The position numbers and the translations under genes were made by a program. From positions 99,675,321 to 99,739,320 of the forward strand of contig JAOWCC010001634.1 of the NCBI GenBank assembly GCA_030867875.1: 64,000 nucleotides of DNA, given 5' to 3'. The notes under the pieces are model-generated. The model ran no database searches. It was not told the origin of the DNA and saw only the letters and a list, made by a program, of their open reading frames with translations. This document shows, one piece after another, positions 51,908 to 60,950 of this stretch (within the stretch, counting starts at the first letter, position 1; each line of letters starts with the position of its first letter). The stretch comes from Actinernus sp. WN-2022 (Eukaryota; Cnidaria; Anthozoa; Actiniaria; Actinernidae).

Positions 51908-54900
51908 ATGGCCGATCATACACTAACATTCGTCCAAGTGCCTGGCATTAAGGGCTATTTACGAGGATGGAAGATGGACATTCCAGATAGCAATCCTCTA
52001 GGAGCGGACCCAGCCGCTTTCCTATCCGGCGTGCGAAAGCAGACTATCGAAAAGACCGATGAAGAGCTACAAGACCTAAATAACATTAAGGTTCAGCTAG
52101 CTTTGAATATAACTCTCCGTCTCGATAAACCCGAGGGCCCGGTATATGAGATAGCCACATTTCGTAGTTCACAAAAAGTTCTGGCCAACAGTTCCGATAC
52201 CCGCGGAGTAATAGTAGAAGAACATGCTCAGATTTATAACTACATCGAGAAGTGGATCAGTAGAGGATCGAACTGGGTCATAGATAAAGTCAACATTCTA
52301 TGGGTGAACATTGCTAAATATCAACCACTACGCGGAGGTTCATACTTACCACTACCTAAAGAAATCGCGAATAAGAAAGCCGTAATCAATGTGAAAAACT
52401 CCGACAACCGCTGTTTTCGTTGGACGATGCGTGCCGCGAAGTTTCCAGTTGCGAAAGATCCACAGAGGACATCGAAATACCCAGAAGACGATGGTTTTGG
52501 ATTCGATGGGGTGGAAGAATCATCAACGCCAATCTCACAAATACCACGCTTCGAGAAGCAGAACGAAATCTCTATCAATGTATATGGTTGGGATTTTAAG
52601 GATAAGTGTTTGATTGTGCACCACATCTCGAAGGAGACTTTCTCGAAGCGCGTTAACACCTTGCTTATAGAGTGCCCAGAGAGCGGTATACAACATTATT
52701 GCTTTATCAAGAACTTCAACCGCCTTCTATTCGATCAGACAAAATATGAACATAGGAAGCACTTCTGCGAACGGTGCCTACATGGATATTCCAATGAAGC
52801 TCTTCTTGCGAAGCACATCCCAGAATGTAACGGAATTAACGATCGAGCCATTCGAATCGAAATGCCCACCGATGAGAATAACAAAGTCTCATTTCAGAAC
52901 GTTCACAAGCAGCTCAAAGTTCCCTACGTTATCTACGCAGATCTTGAGGCCTTAACTACTAAGATAGAAGGACAAGATCCCACGAAGAACACATTTAAAA
53001 CAGAAGAACATATTCCATGTGGATTTTGTTACGTAGTCGTACGTTCTGATGGTCATAGCGAACCATATGTATTATATCGAGGTAAGGATACTATCGAGTG
53101 CTTTCTACGATGTGTACAAGAAGAAGAAGCGAAGATAAAAGCTCAAGTTGCCAAACCACTACATATGCCACCAAAAAGCATGAGAGATTATAATAGAGCA
53201 ATTCTTTGTCATATCTGCCAGAAACCTCTTGGTAAAGATAGAGTACGCGACCATTGCCACATCACAGGAGAGTTTCGAGGTGCCGCACACAAAGCATGTA
53301 ATCTCAAATTACGTATCTTTCCTACTATCCCAGTCGTATTCCACAATTTGCGTGGCTACGATTCTCACCTATTGATGCAATCCATATCTAAGACGTCAGG
53401 TAAGATCTCTTGTATTCCAAACAATATGGAGAAATACATTTCATTCTCACTCGGCAACCTACGGTTCATCGACAGCGCGCAATTCCTACTTTCATCCCTC
53501 AATAAATTGGTAGCGAGTTCATCGCCAGATACGTTCCTACAAACTATGAAATGTACATCGAGCCAAGAGAAAACCAAGTTGCTGCTACGCAAAGGAGTTT
53601 ATCCGTATGAGTACATGGATTATTGGGATAGATTTACAGAGAATTCTCTTCCACCAAAAGACGCATTCTATAGTAAACTAACTCTAGAGGACATCTCCGA
53701 CAAGGACTACGAACACGCACTAAAAGTTTGGGAGGCATTCAGTTGTAAAACGTTAGGAGACTACCACGACCTTTACCTACGAACGGATGTACTTCTTCTA
53801 GCAGATGTGTTCGAGAACTTCCGCGCGACATGTATGCAAAACTATGGATTGGATCCAGCTCATTATTATACGAGTCCAGGACTTTCGTGGGATGCGTTGT
53901 TAAAGAAGACCGGAGTAGAACTTGAATTATTAACCGACTATGACATGCATCTATTCGTCGAGAAAGGTCTACGTGGCGGAATATCTATGGTATCTCATCG
54001 TTATGCTAAAGCGAACAACCCCAACGTACCCGACTTCGATCCAGATAAGCCAAATAGCCATATAATATACCTCGACGCCAACAATCTATATGGTTGGGCC
54101 ATGAGCCAATATCTACCAACGGGAGGATTTGAGTGGTGTACACCAACGGAAGAACGAATTACCCAACACGAAATCGATTCAGACGTGGGATACATTCTCG
54201 AAGTCGATCTTGAGTATCCTCGAAAGCTCCACGACTTACACAACGACTATCCACTAGCTCCCGAGAGAATGCAAGTAAATAAAGGTCAGTTATCAGATTA
54301 TCAAATCGATCTATTTGAGAAACTATACGAAGGCAACGGATCTTTGAAAGTGGAAAAGCTCGTACCTAACCTATACGACAAAGAACGATATGTGCTCCAC
54401 TACCGCAATCTACAACTGTATCTATCTCTCGGAATGCGTTTAACGAAGATTCACAGAGCACTACGATTCAACCAATCGCCATGGATGGAGCCATACATAA
54501 GAATGAATACAGAACTACGAAAACAAGCGAATAGCCCCTTCGAGCAGGATCTCTACAAACTAATGAACAATAGCGTATTTGGTAAGACGATGGAAAATCT
54601 ACGAAAACGCGTAGATGTCAAACTAGTGCGATCTTCAGAAGGAATCAAACTACAACGTCTCTTGAATAAGCCTAGTTATGCCCGATCCACGATCTTCGAT
54701 AACGATCTAGCTGCTGTACACAATTACAAAAGTAAGTTACTACTGAACCGTCCAGTATATGTCGGAATGTCGATTCTAGATCTCTCGAAACATCTGATGT
54801 ACGACTTCTACTACAACGATCTCAAGCAGCAGTATGGGCAACGTTGTAATCTACTATATACTGACACTGATAGTCTATTACTTAACATTGAAACAGAAGA

Positions 54901-55369
54901 CATCTATACAGACATTACCACCAATAAGCATCTATACGATACTAGCAACTACAGCAAGGATCATCCTCTGTATGACATATCCAACAAGAAAGTACTTGGT
55001 AAAATGAAAGATGAATGTGGAGGTATTCCCATTGCTGAATACGTTGGACTACGATCGAAGCTATACTCGATCTTGAAAGTAGGTGGTGACGAGATTAGGA
55101 AAGCTAAAGGTACCAAGAAGGCAGTCGTTAAACATCGTATTCGCCACGAACAATACAAAGAGTGTTTACAAGATAAGAAAGTATTTCGCCATGGAATGCA
55201 TATGCTTCGAAGTGAAGGTCATAGGATGTATGGTATGCATATGAATAAGATCTCTCTCTCACCATTCGACTCTAAACGTTGGATTTCAGCAAACGGAATC
55301 AATACATTAGCCTATGGACACAAAAACTTAGACATGGACGACTTTATTCGTGACTTGCTTCTATCTTAG
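51908..55369 (+). CDS. Protein-primed family B DNA polymerase (Polinton pPolB)
   Basis: 1153 residues, the usual length for Polinton polymerases, with no break. It should replicate the element from its ends using a protein primer. Motifs in order: a zinc-finger-like C287/C290/H303/C307; exonuclease I YADLEAL (D345, E347); an HNH-like DHCHITGEFRGAAH block (448-461); exonuclease II FHNLRGYDS (D485); exonuclease III YLRTDVLLLADVF (Y623, D627); polymerase motif A YLDANNLYGWAM (D723); motif B KLMNNSVFGKTMEN (K884, N888); and motif C YTDTDS (D986, D988). All catalytic acids for proofreading and synthesis are present. The start is the first ATG after the leader. The 3' end overlaps the convergent integrase frame by 9 bp. 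Confidence 0.95.
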   Translation: MADHTLTFVQVPGIKGYLRGWKMDIPDSNPLGADPAAFLSGVRKQTIEKTDEELQDLNNIKVQLALNITLRLDKPEGPVYEIATFRSSQKVLANSSDTRGVIVEEHAQIYNYIEKWISRGSNWVIDKVNILWVNIAKYQPLRGGSYLPLPKEIANKKAVINVKNSDNRCFRWTMRAAKFPVAKDPQRTSKYPEDDGFGFDGVEESSTPISQIPRFEKQNEISINVYGWDFKDKCLIVHHISKETFSKRVNTLLIECPESGIQHYCFIKNFNRLLFDQTKYEHRKHFCERCLHGYSNEALLAKHIPECNGINDRAIRIEMPTDENNKVSFQNVHKQLKVPYVIYADLEALTTKIEGQDPTKNTFKTEEHIPCGFCYVVVRSDGHSEPYVLYRGKDTIECFLRCVQEEEAKIKAQVAKPLHMPPKSMRDYNRAILCHICQKPLGKDRVRDHCHITGEFRGAAHKACNLKLRIFPTIPVVFHNLRGYDSHLLMQSISKTSGKISCIPNNMEKYISFSLGNLRFIDSAQFLLSSLNKLVASSSPDTFLQTMKCTSSQEKTKLLLRKGVYPYEYMDYWDRFTENSLPPKDAFYSKLTLEDISDKDYEHALKVWEAFSCKTLGDYHDLYLRTDVLLLADVFENFRATCMQNYGLDPAHYYTSPGLSWDALLKKTGVELELLTDYDMHLFVEKGLRGGISMVSHRYAKANNPNVPDFDPDKPNSHIIYLDANNLYGWAMSQYLPTGGFEWCTPTEERITQHEIDSDVGYILEVDLEYPRKLHDLHNDYPLAPERMQVNKGQLSDYQIDLFEKLYEGNGSLKVEKLVPNLYDKERYVLHYRNLQLYLSLGMRLTKIHRALRFNQSPWMEPYIRMNTELRKQANSPFEQDLYKLMNNSVFGKTMENLRKRVDVKLVRSSEGIKLQRLLNKPSYARSTIFDNDLAAVHNYKSKLLLNRPVYVGMSILDLSKHLMYDFYYNDLKQQYGQRCNLLYTDTDSLLLNIETEDIYTDITTNKHLYDTSNYSKDHPLYDISNKKVLGKMKDECGGIPIAEYVGLRSKLYSILKVGGDEIRKAKGTKKAVVKHRIRHEQYKECLQDKKVFRHGMHMLRSEGHRMYGMHMNKISLSPFDSKRWISANGINTLAYGHKNLDMDDFIRDLLLS

Positions 55370-56372
55370 AATACCTTTTGGTGGTAGTTCAGTATTTTGT
55401 GGGACGACTTGTAGCTCTTCACGCACGAACCCTCGCTTTGGTGCATCTTTTTCCAAATAGTACAGAACCGGTTGGTTTGAAGATATCACACTACGCGAAA
55501 TAACGTACGTTTGTAAACTCCACACAGGATCAGTTGCTCGTTTAGCTCCACCTTCCAATTCTCCAGGCGCATAGAGATATCGAACTAAAACGTCGAATGG
55601 TAGTCGCTTTTCACTCAATCCAACAGTTCGAGAATACGTAGGAGTTTTGATGTTTACTTGTTGTGCCTCTATAGAATTTGAAGGTTCCTTACCTGTTAGT
55701 CGAGTAACTAACTTCATTGTTCATAGCCTTGATAACATCAGGAAGCCTCAATACCCATTCTCTACTACGCGCATCCGATCCTTCGGATGTAAGTACCATC
55801 TCTTGTGCATATTGATATCCAAACAATCTCTCAGCTAATGTTCTATTTGCTCGTTCAACAAAACTTTGTGCTCTATGATGACCGGCTTCACCTCGTTGAA
55901 CTTTCGTACCATGTAGTTCTAATGTTTCAGACATACGTCCCATGAATTCTCTACCAGGATCAACTTGCAATGTTTTTGGCCATTCTAGTGGACTACGTTT
56001 GTAGATCCGATCAAATGCTGCAGACACTTCACCACTATCTTTCGATGCTAAAGGTTCAGCCTCTTTATATCTAGAAGCTACATCGATTACCACTAAAGCA
56101 TACTTATATAGTTTCCTTCCACGACTAGGTCTATCATGAGGTAGAAATATCAAATCAGCTTGATGAACTTCATTAGGTTTCGATACAGTCCAATGCGGTC
56201 GTGGAATATAGCGTGGTGGTGATAGATATATTTGCCACATGGCTTGTTTCTCTAACCAACCCTTAGCTACATCTTCCGATACTTTTGCAGCCATTGATAA
56301 CTTACTAATTGCAGCATAACCTTTCCAATAGCCCATAGGACCATAGAAGGTATTCGCAAGTTTAGCATCCAT
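55361..56372 (-). pseudogene. Retroviral-type DDE integrase, frameshifted
   Basis: The gene runs in two overlapping frames: 56372 to 55689 (N-terminal part and catalytic core) and 55717 to 55361 (C-terminal part). Numbered from the ATG at 56372, the catalytic triad is D73 (HQADLIFL), D138 (LQVDPGREF) and E173 (FVERANRTLAERL), with 34 residues between the last two. The N-terminal region lacks an obvious HHCC finger. The C-terminal frame has VRYLYAPGELEGG and TDPVWSLQTY, the chromodomain/SH3-like tail usual in Polinton integrases. The break coincides with a tandem AACT at 55706-55713 (plus strand), so a 4-bp duplication is the likely cause. Without the tail, integration is probably lost. Codons upstream of 56372 have only a TTG start and are not counted. 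Confidence 0.9.
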
Positions 56373-56405
56373 TATATGTCTATGTATTCTAACCTTCAAC
56401 AAGTA

Positions 56406-56460
56406 GAAAAAAAAAGAATAAGAACTTATCTAACCAACTAGTTCTTATTCTTTTTTTTTC
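56406..56460. repeat. Perfect hairpin between integrase and the next gene
   Basis: Bases 56406-56425 (GAAAAAAAAAGAATAAGAAC) and 56441-56460 are exact reverse complements with a 15-base loop. It fills the short gap between the integrase start and the stop codon at 56486, a position suited to transcript termination or 3' end formation for the gene to its right, or to an insulator. Confidence 0.9.
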
Positions 56461-56485
56461 TCGTCAATCGTAAAATTCTCGTTTT

Positions 56486-56923
56486 TTAAAAGGCATATCG
56501 ACTAATAGCGTATCCAGTGACTAGCATTCCACCACCAACATAGATCAACTCACCAGTTTTCTGTGCGTTAGATGGTCGATAGTAGTCAGAGTAACGAGGT
56601 TCTTTCATTGATTCGAGTCGTTTCAGCGCCTGACGTAACTTATCGGATTGTATGAAATCTCGGTTACTATCAAGTTGATTATTACGAGCATCGCGTTCAG
56701 CAACTTCCTGTTTATACGTCCAATCGGACAAATTTTTACGTTTTTCGATATATGCCTCCCTATCTTTATCGAATTTTTCCATTGCCGTATCATGTCTCTT
56801 TCGTTCTATATTAGCAGTTTCATCTTTCCCACCAAACATCCTAGCAAGCACCCCACCACCAGTGAATGCCGTTGCATTCAAAATTGCTCCGAAAATAGAC
56901 ATTCCAATAGCCGCCACTGCCAT
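56486..56923 (-). CDS. Polinton membrane protein, 145 aa, two terminal membrane segments
   Basis: The sequence has an N-terminal hydrophobic stretch (about residues 4-29, with a Gly-rich AFTGGGVLARMFGG end), a highly charged central helix (35-110) and a second hydrophobic stretch near the C-terminus (122-142, GELIYVGGGMLVTGYAISRY). This hairpin-like layout fits a small virion or packaging membrane protein. I know similar proteins accompany capsid genes in cnidarian-type Polintons, but no function is established. The ATG overlaps the stop of the upstream gene as TAATG. Confidence 0.8.
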   Translation of the reverse strand: MAVAAIGMSIFGAILNATAFTGGGVLARMFGGKDETANIERKRHDTAMEKFDKDREAYIEKRKNLSDWTYKQEVAERDARNNQLDSNRDFIQSDKLRQALKRLESMKEPRYSDYYRPSNAQKTGELIYVGGGMLVTGYAISRYAF

Positions 56924-57132
56924 TATGGTACGATCTTTTGTTTCTCGAGATATTGTTTTGCATATATGCTACCGGCTATTACTGCAGTCCACTTCACGTA
57001 ATTTGTGATAGAAATAGAAGGATCACTAAGCATAGATTCCTTGGCAACCTTTTTTACGATCCAACCAATACCAGCAGCTATTCCAGTTATCATAGCAGCA
57101 TCGGTCGCTGTTTTCATCAATTCCTTATCCAT
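56923..57132 (-). CDS. Polinton small membrane protein, 69 aa
   Basis: Two weakly hydrophobic helices (about residues 11-27, MITGIAAGIGWIVKK, and 46-61, VKWTAVIAGSIYAKQYL) separated by a polar loop with SDPSISITN. A TATA-rich tract lies 10-30 bp before the ATG. Its stop overlaps the next gene by one base, so the two may share a transcript. Function is unknown; a minor virion membrane component is the reasonable guess. Confidence 0.7.
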   Translation of the reverse strand: MDKELMKTATDAAMITGIAAGIGWIVKKVAKESMLSDPSISITNYVKWTAVIAGSIYAKQYLEKQKIVP

Positions 57133-57167
57133 CCTAATATATATAGTATATCTCTAGTCTCTAATTG

Positions 57168-57521
57168 TTACTCCATATCTGGTACCGTAGTCTTTACAGG
57201 ACTCGCGGGTCGTATAGGACTAATGTTCTTAGAAGTGTCATCTCTATGTCTTCTGTATTGATAGTATACGCCAACTAATGCAGCACCCGTACCAATAACT
57301 GCGATCGTAGTATTGATAGACACATTTTTCATCCAACTTTCATCTACGTTGATTTCTTTAGGTAATTCACTTTCACGTGTAATCTCTCTCTTTTGAGCCT
57401 CTCTAGCAAGTTTATTACTTAGTGCTAATGCTTTCCCAGCAGCAACCCTCTTTGGATCTTTTACTTTAGTTGGTGTTGTTTTCGGTGGATTCGCAGTTAT
57501 CTGATCCGTCTGTTCCTCCAT
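57168..57521 (-). CDS. Polinton single-pass membrane protein, 117 aa
   Basis: The N-terminal half is hydrophilic with a basic KDPKRVAAGKALALSNK segment (22-38) that looks like a DNA- or protein-binding patch. A single hydrophobic helix follows (about 68-87, SINTTIAVIGTGAALVGVYY), then a basic, Ser/Pro-rich tail. The ATG lies inside the end of the preceding frame (57466-57521 overlap). Function is unknown. Confidence 0.75.
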   Translation of the reverse strand: MEEQTDQITANPPKTTPTKVKDPKRVAAGKALALSNKLAREAQKREITRESELPKEINVDESWMKNVSINTTIAVIGTGAALVGVYYQYRRHRDDTSKNISPIRPASPVKTTVPDME

Positions 57522-58033
57522 CTTGATTTGATATAGTAGTTACTTGCGAATGTTCAATAGGTGTACCAGGAATGACTATGTGATCAGCTACATTGAACAA
57601 GACACTAGCTAGAGCTACAAATCGACCGTGTTTAAGTGCTAATCGACCAGCCGCCATAGATATCTGATGGCGGGCTAATTGGTTTTCTTGTAGATCCTTA
57701 AACAGTGCTTGTTGGTCGTCTAGTGCAACTACGTATGAGGCTGCGCGAGTAACTTGACGTAGTACACCATCTACTAAGTGTACTGTTATTTGATTTGCTA
57801 CTACGGCCTGGTATCTACTATGTAAACGTTTTACGTCCTTCTCAGATAGTTTAGTTATATCCGTTAGGGAGAAATTCTGTCCTAGACATTCTTTCGTTTT
57901 ACCTAATACAGCTAAGGTCTTAACTGAGTTCTTCCCGCCATTCTTCGATATCCTCCAATTCGGTTGGAAATTCCAATTTTGGTGGTGGACCTGTTAAATC
58001 CTCACCTTCCAGTTCTTTAATGTATTCATCCAT
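57466..58033 (-). pseudogene. Polinton conserved gene of unknown function, frameshifted
   Basis: An ATG at 58033, 8 bp inside the ATPase 3' end, opens a short acidic frame (MDEYIKELEGEDLTGPPPKL...) that stops at 57920. A second frame, open from before that stop to 57466, carries the rest: a TLAVLGKTKECLG block, SLTDITKLSEKDVKRLHSRY, and a final helix with GRFVALASVLFNVADHI. The two are offset by one base near 57925-57940, close to a GGCGGG run, so a one-base insertion or a sequencing slip is likely. The full gene would be about 189 codons. The second frame alone has no ATG until 57657. Confidence 0.75.
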
Positions 58034-58649
58034 GATAATATATTATAGGTGCGGGTATCTCTAACACTACTGCAAAAGGATGGCGCAAACAGAAACATAT
58101 GCGAGCAAACTTATGAGATCGAAGTATCGTTCGTAATTCGTTACATTCTTGTGAGCCTCCGTAATCGTCAAATATCTTTTTACCATCTATAACCGATGCA
58201 GTATGAAATACTACTACGATAGCTACGTTCTCACGAAATGGTTTACATATACTCGTTAATTGTTGGGATAGTACCCAAATAGATAGTCCTATATGTCGAG
58301 CAGAGAACGCTAAATCTACTAGTTTGTCAGTTCTTCGTTTTACATCTTTTGATGCGGCACAATCATCTAGAATCAATAATGTATTGGTACCTGACCAAAA
58401 GGTTGCACAAATATTTAATGTGGTATCGATAGCATCCTGAGATGGTGATATGACATAAAAATGCGTATCTCGATTAGCAAATCCATGATATGTCTTGTTG
58501 TGGGCATACGTAGGACAAATCAGTACTATGTAATCGAACTTACCACGAAATGGTCCACGAAGTTGTTCTATGAGAAATGCAGTCTTTCCACAATTCGTTG
58601 GACCTACTATAAGTGCGTTGAATGGAATGTGTTCTACGAGGGAATCCAT
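58026..58649 (-). CDS. DNA-packaging ATPase (FtsK/HerA, A32-like)
   Basis: 207 residues, typical for Polinton packaging ATPases. Walker A is GPTNCGKT (16-23), Walker B is LLILDDC (91-97, D95/D96), and the following SIWVLSQQ (123-130) fits the sensor strand of this family. It would pump the replicated genome into capsids. Its ATG overlaps the stop of the upstream capsid gene in TGATG, so the two are probably expressed together. No break is seen. Confidence 0.92.
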   Translation of the reverse strand: MDSLVEHIPFNALIVGPTNCGKTAFLIEQLRGPFRGKFDYIVLICPTYAHNKTYHGFANRDTHFYVISPSQDAIDTTLNICATFWSGTNTLLILDDCAASKDVKRRTDKLVDLAFSARHIGLSIWVLSQQLTSICKPFRENVAIVVVFHTASVIDGKKIFDDYGGSQECNELRTILRSHKFARICFCLRHPFAVVLEIPAPIIYYHG

Positions 58650-59884
58650 CAGTATGTTATACTATATAAAGATCTGTTCAATATCTTGAGCTGAGCATCA
58701 GCAAGGACATAGATATGCATGTTTACGTTTCCACTTCCTTTTAAGGTTCTGTGTATACGAATATCGATATCTTTTCCACCACCAGTTTGTGCCAAGCCAT
58801 CACCATGAACGGTGGAATCTTTCGCTGTACGACAATCGACTAGGATGGCAAATCTGTTATTGTAAAATTTGGTAGGAGTCATGGAAGTATTGGATGTACC
58901 AAACCATCCTTTCGTGGACTCCCAAAAATCTGGTGTTAACATACCTCCTGGAAAGAATCTATTTGGAACTCCATTTACGTCTATCTCTATCTTTGAAATA
59001 TCAGGATTTACGAATGCTTCACTATCTCGTGAACCGGCGGTGTGAGGATCTACGAATAGAAGAAGTAATCCAGCAAATGATCGTCGTGGAACATTGACGT
59101 TCTGAGATATCAAAGTTTCTACTGCCTTGGCGATAGTTACCGTCTTAAAGTGAACTGCGTGATCGTATAGGAATGCAGTACCATTTTCATATGCGCGAAA
59201 TGCTTTCCTAGCTAGCGTTTCATTCTTGATTGCTTCGTATTCTAACTGGATGTTGGTAAGCTTGTACGTACCTATCTTTGTCGAATCTGATCCAACGATT
59301 ATATCGATAGAGTGGGCTAGAGTTAATTCGAATGAAATGGTGTCTTCTAATGCATGTGGATATAGAACTCCATGTTGTGTAAGAATATCAACGTCTAACG
59401 GAATTCTATATTTCGAACCATGTGCAGCTAACAATGCATTCTCACCAACATCTGAAGTTCTTGCATCACCAGCCTTGGATCGTAGCTTATTTGTGTTATC
59501 TGATTGGATACCTTGTTGTACTCTCGATTCTCTCTCTTGTGTAGATAGATAGATATCGGAATATGTTTGTAATAGATCCGATCGAGCAATGTCTTCTACT
59601 ATTTCAGCCCCCATCTTACAAACTCGATGTATAACTAAGCAACGTCCAACATTTGCAACGACTCGATTATTAGCATGTCCACCAGACAATACGATATCAC
59701 CCAATAATGCTAAACTACCAGGTACTAATACGATATCTTCTCCCATCGTTGGAACTTCCACATAGAGCGTCTCACTTGGATTAGCAGATGATGGGGTGAA
59801 AGTTTTTCTATATAAGGTTCGTTGAGCTTTGAGTGCGAGTTGCGCTCTTAGTGCTTCCTCATGAAATAACTTCGACGATATCAT
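58649..59884 (-). CDS. Probable major capsid protein (double jelly-roll)
   Basis: 411 residues from the ATG at 59884; a TTG-led extension to 59917 would overlap the divergent gene and is rejected. The protein is rich in beta-type segments, with no membrane helix. It has a helical N-terminus (HEEALRAQLALKAQRTLYRK), then alternating hydrophobic strands such as VPRRSFAGLLLLFVDP and a C-terminal HIYVLADAQLKILNRSL. Its place directly before the packaging ATPase, its length and its strand pattern agree with the Polinton double jelly-roll capsid protein. The assignment is by context and style, not by alignment. Confidence 0.75.
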   Translation of the reverse strand: MISSKLFHEEALRAQLALKAQRTLYRKTFTPSSANPSETLYVEVPTMGEDIVLVPGSLALLGDIVLSGGHANNRVVANVGRCLVIHRVCKMGAEIVEDIARSDLLQTYSDIYLSTQERESRVQQGIQSDNTNKLRSKAGDARTSDVGENALLAAHGSKYRIPLDVDILTQHGVLYPHALEDTISFELTLAHSIDIIVGSDSTKIGTYKLTNIQLEYEAIKNETLARKAFRAYENGTAFLYDHAVHFKTVTIAKAVETLISQNVNVPRRSFAGLLLLFVDPHTAGSRDSEAFVNPDISKIEIDVNGVPNRFFPGGMLTPDFWESTKGWFGTSNTSMTPTKFYNNRFAILVDCRTAKDSTVHGDGLAQTGGGKDIDIRIHRTLKGSGNVNMHIYVLADAQLKILNRSLYSITY

Positions 59885-59909
59885 GTTGAATATATCATGA
59901 TATATAGTT
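59885..59909. promoter_or_regulatory. 25-bp divergent promoter region
   Basis: The capsid gene (-) and the 346-codon gene (+) start only 25 bp apart. The gap is almost entirely A/T and contains the palindrome TATATCATGATATA. It must hold, or overlap, both start regions. Confidence 0.6.
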
Positions 59910-60950
59910 ATGTTCAATATGGAAGATGGGGGCGGCGTTGATGTGAGACCTGAGGATAGTACCGACAGATACGAAGAACAACAACCAGATGAAGAAAACC
60001 GACGAGAACCAGACGAAGAAGACCAACAACGAGAAGCAAATGAGAGATACTTGGCTTACTTATTGAGTGACAATCAAGATGAAGCTGGAGGTAGTGAGAC
60101 AATTACCATGGATAATTTACATGACTACGCTATAGAAGGTGACCCACTTCGAGGATTCACATTCGAACAAACAATTCCAGATTCGGCAAAAGAAATGCTG
60201 GTTGGCATAGTAAAAGGGCAATATCCGGATGCTGGTGTTCGGCATAATATAGAAATATCCTTAGTAGATGGAAACATTACCGTTCGCGAACTTGGAAGCA
60301 AAGAACCCTTTAAACGTCTATTCGTCGGCAATGATGATGATAGGAAATTACGCGTGAAGATGAGGAAAACTCTCAAAGATGCTTTAGGTCCAAATAATGA
60401 AGAGGCTGCTAATGAAGTAATATTTGCAGAACGACAACTCACCGATCGGGGAGCAAATAACGAATCTATTCTTGAGGACTCCGAATCGACCGACGCTCAG
60501 AAAGAAATAGCTAAGAAAGAGTTAATATCCCTCTATAAGGCAAGAGAATTACTTGAACGTCAAGAAGAAGCTATGCTAGAACGTATATCGCTACGTGAAA
60601 GGGTTAAATACATTTTCAGAAAGTATGGAATGACTGTTCTTGCGGTGACAACTGCTATTGGTGTTATCGTTAGCGTAATAGTTTCCCAGTTATCGAAAAA
60701 CGTACCGAAACCAGTAAAAGATGGCATCGACAAAGTGGCAGATACGGTAAAGAAGGGATTAAGAACGGTAGGTGATTTGTTAAAGGAAATGGGAAATAAA
60801 CTTGGACAGATACTACCTGGAATGATTGGATCAATTGCGAATTTCATATTTACTATGGCCGGTAAAGCTCTAGGAGTATTAGCAGAGAACGTTTGGTTAT
60901 TCATAGTAGCTATAGTGGTGATCGCAATAGAGCAATACAAACGACGTTAA
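59910..60950 (+). CDS. Polinton membrane protein, 346 aa, acidic N-terminus
   Basis: Residues 1-50 are very acidic and Gln/Glu-rich. A folded domain seems to span 70-160, then a charged helical stretch (160-235). Hydrophobic segments lie at about 239-261 (YGMTVLAVTTAIGVIVSVIV) and 304-341 (GMIGSIANFIFTMAGKALGV and NVWLFIVAIVVIAIEQY), joined by an amphipathic KVADTVKKGLRTVGDLLKEM region. It ends in a basic QYKRR. The layout suggests a virion membrane or membrane-remodelling protein. I have seen this type in cnidarian-type Polintons, but its function is not known. Its stop shares a TTAA with the convergent neighbour. Confidence 0.85.
   Translation: MFNMEDGGGVDVRPEDSTDRYEEQQPDEENRREPDEEDQQREANERYLAYLLSDNQDEAGGSETITMDNLHDYAIEGDPLRGFTFEQTIPDSAKEMLVGIVKGQYPDAGVRHNIEISLVDGNITVRELGSKEPFKRLFVGNDDDRKLRVKMRKTLKDALGPNNEEAANEVIFAERQLTDRGANNESILEDSESTDAQKEIAKKELISLYKARELLERQEEAMLERISLRERVKYIFRKYGMTVLAVTTAIGVIVSVIVSQLSKNVPKPVKDGIDKVADTVKKGLRTVGDLLKEMGNKLGQILPGMIGSIANFIFTMAGKALGVLAENVWLFIVAIVVIAIEQYKRR

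Noticed and set aside
59885..59917. TTG-led N-terminal extension of the capsid protein
   Set aside because: It would overlap the divergent gene start and runs through an AT-rich promoter-like palindrome; ATG at 59884 is better.
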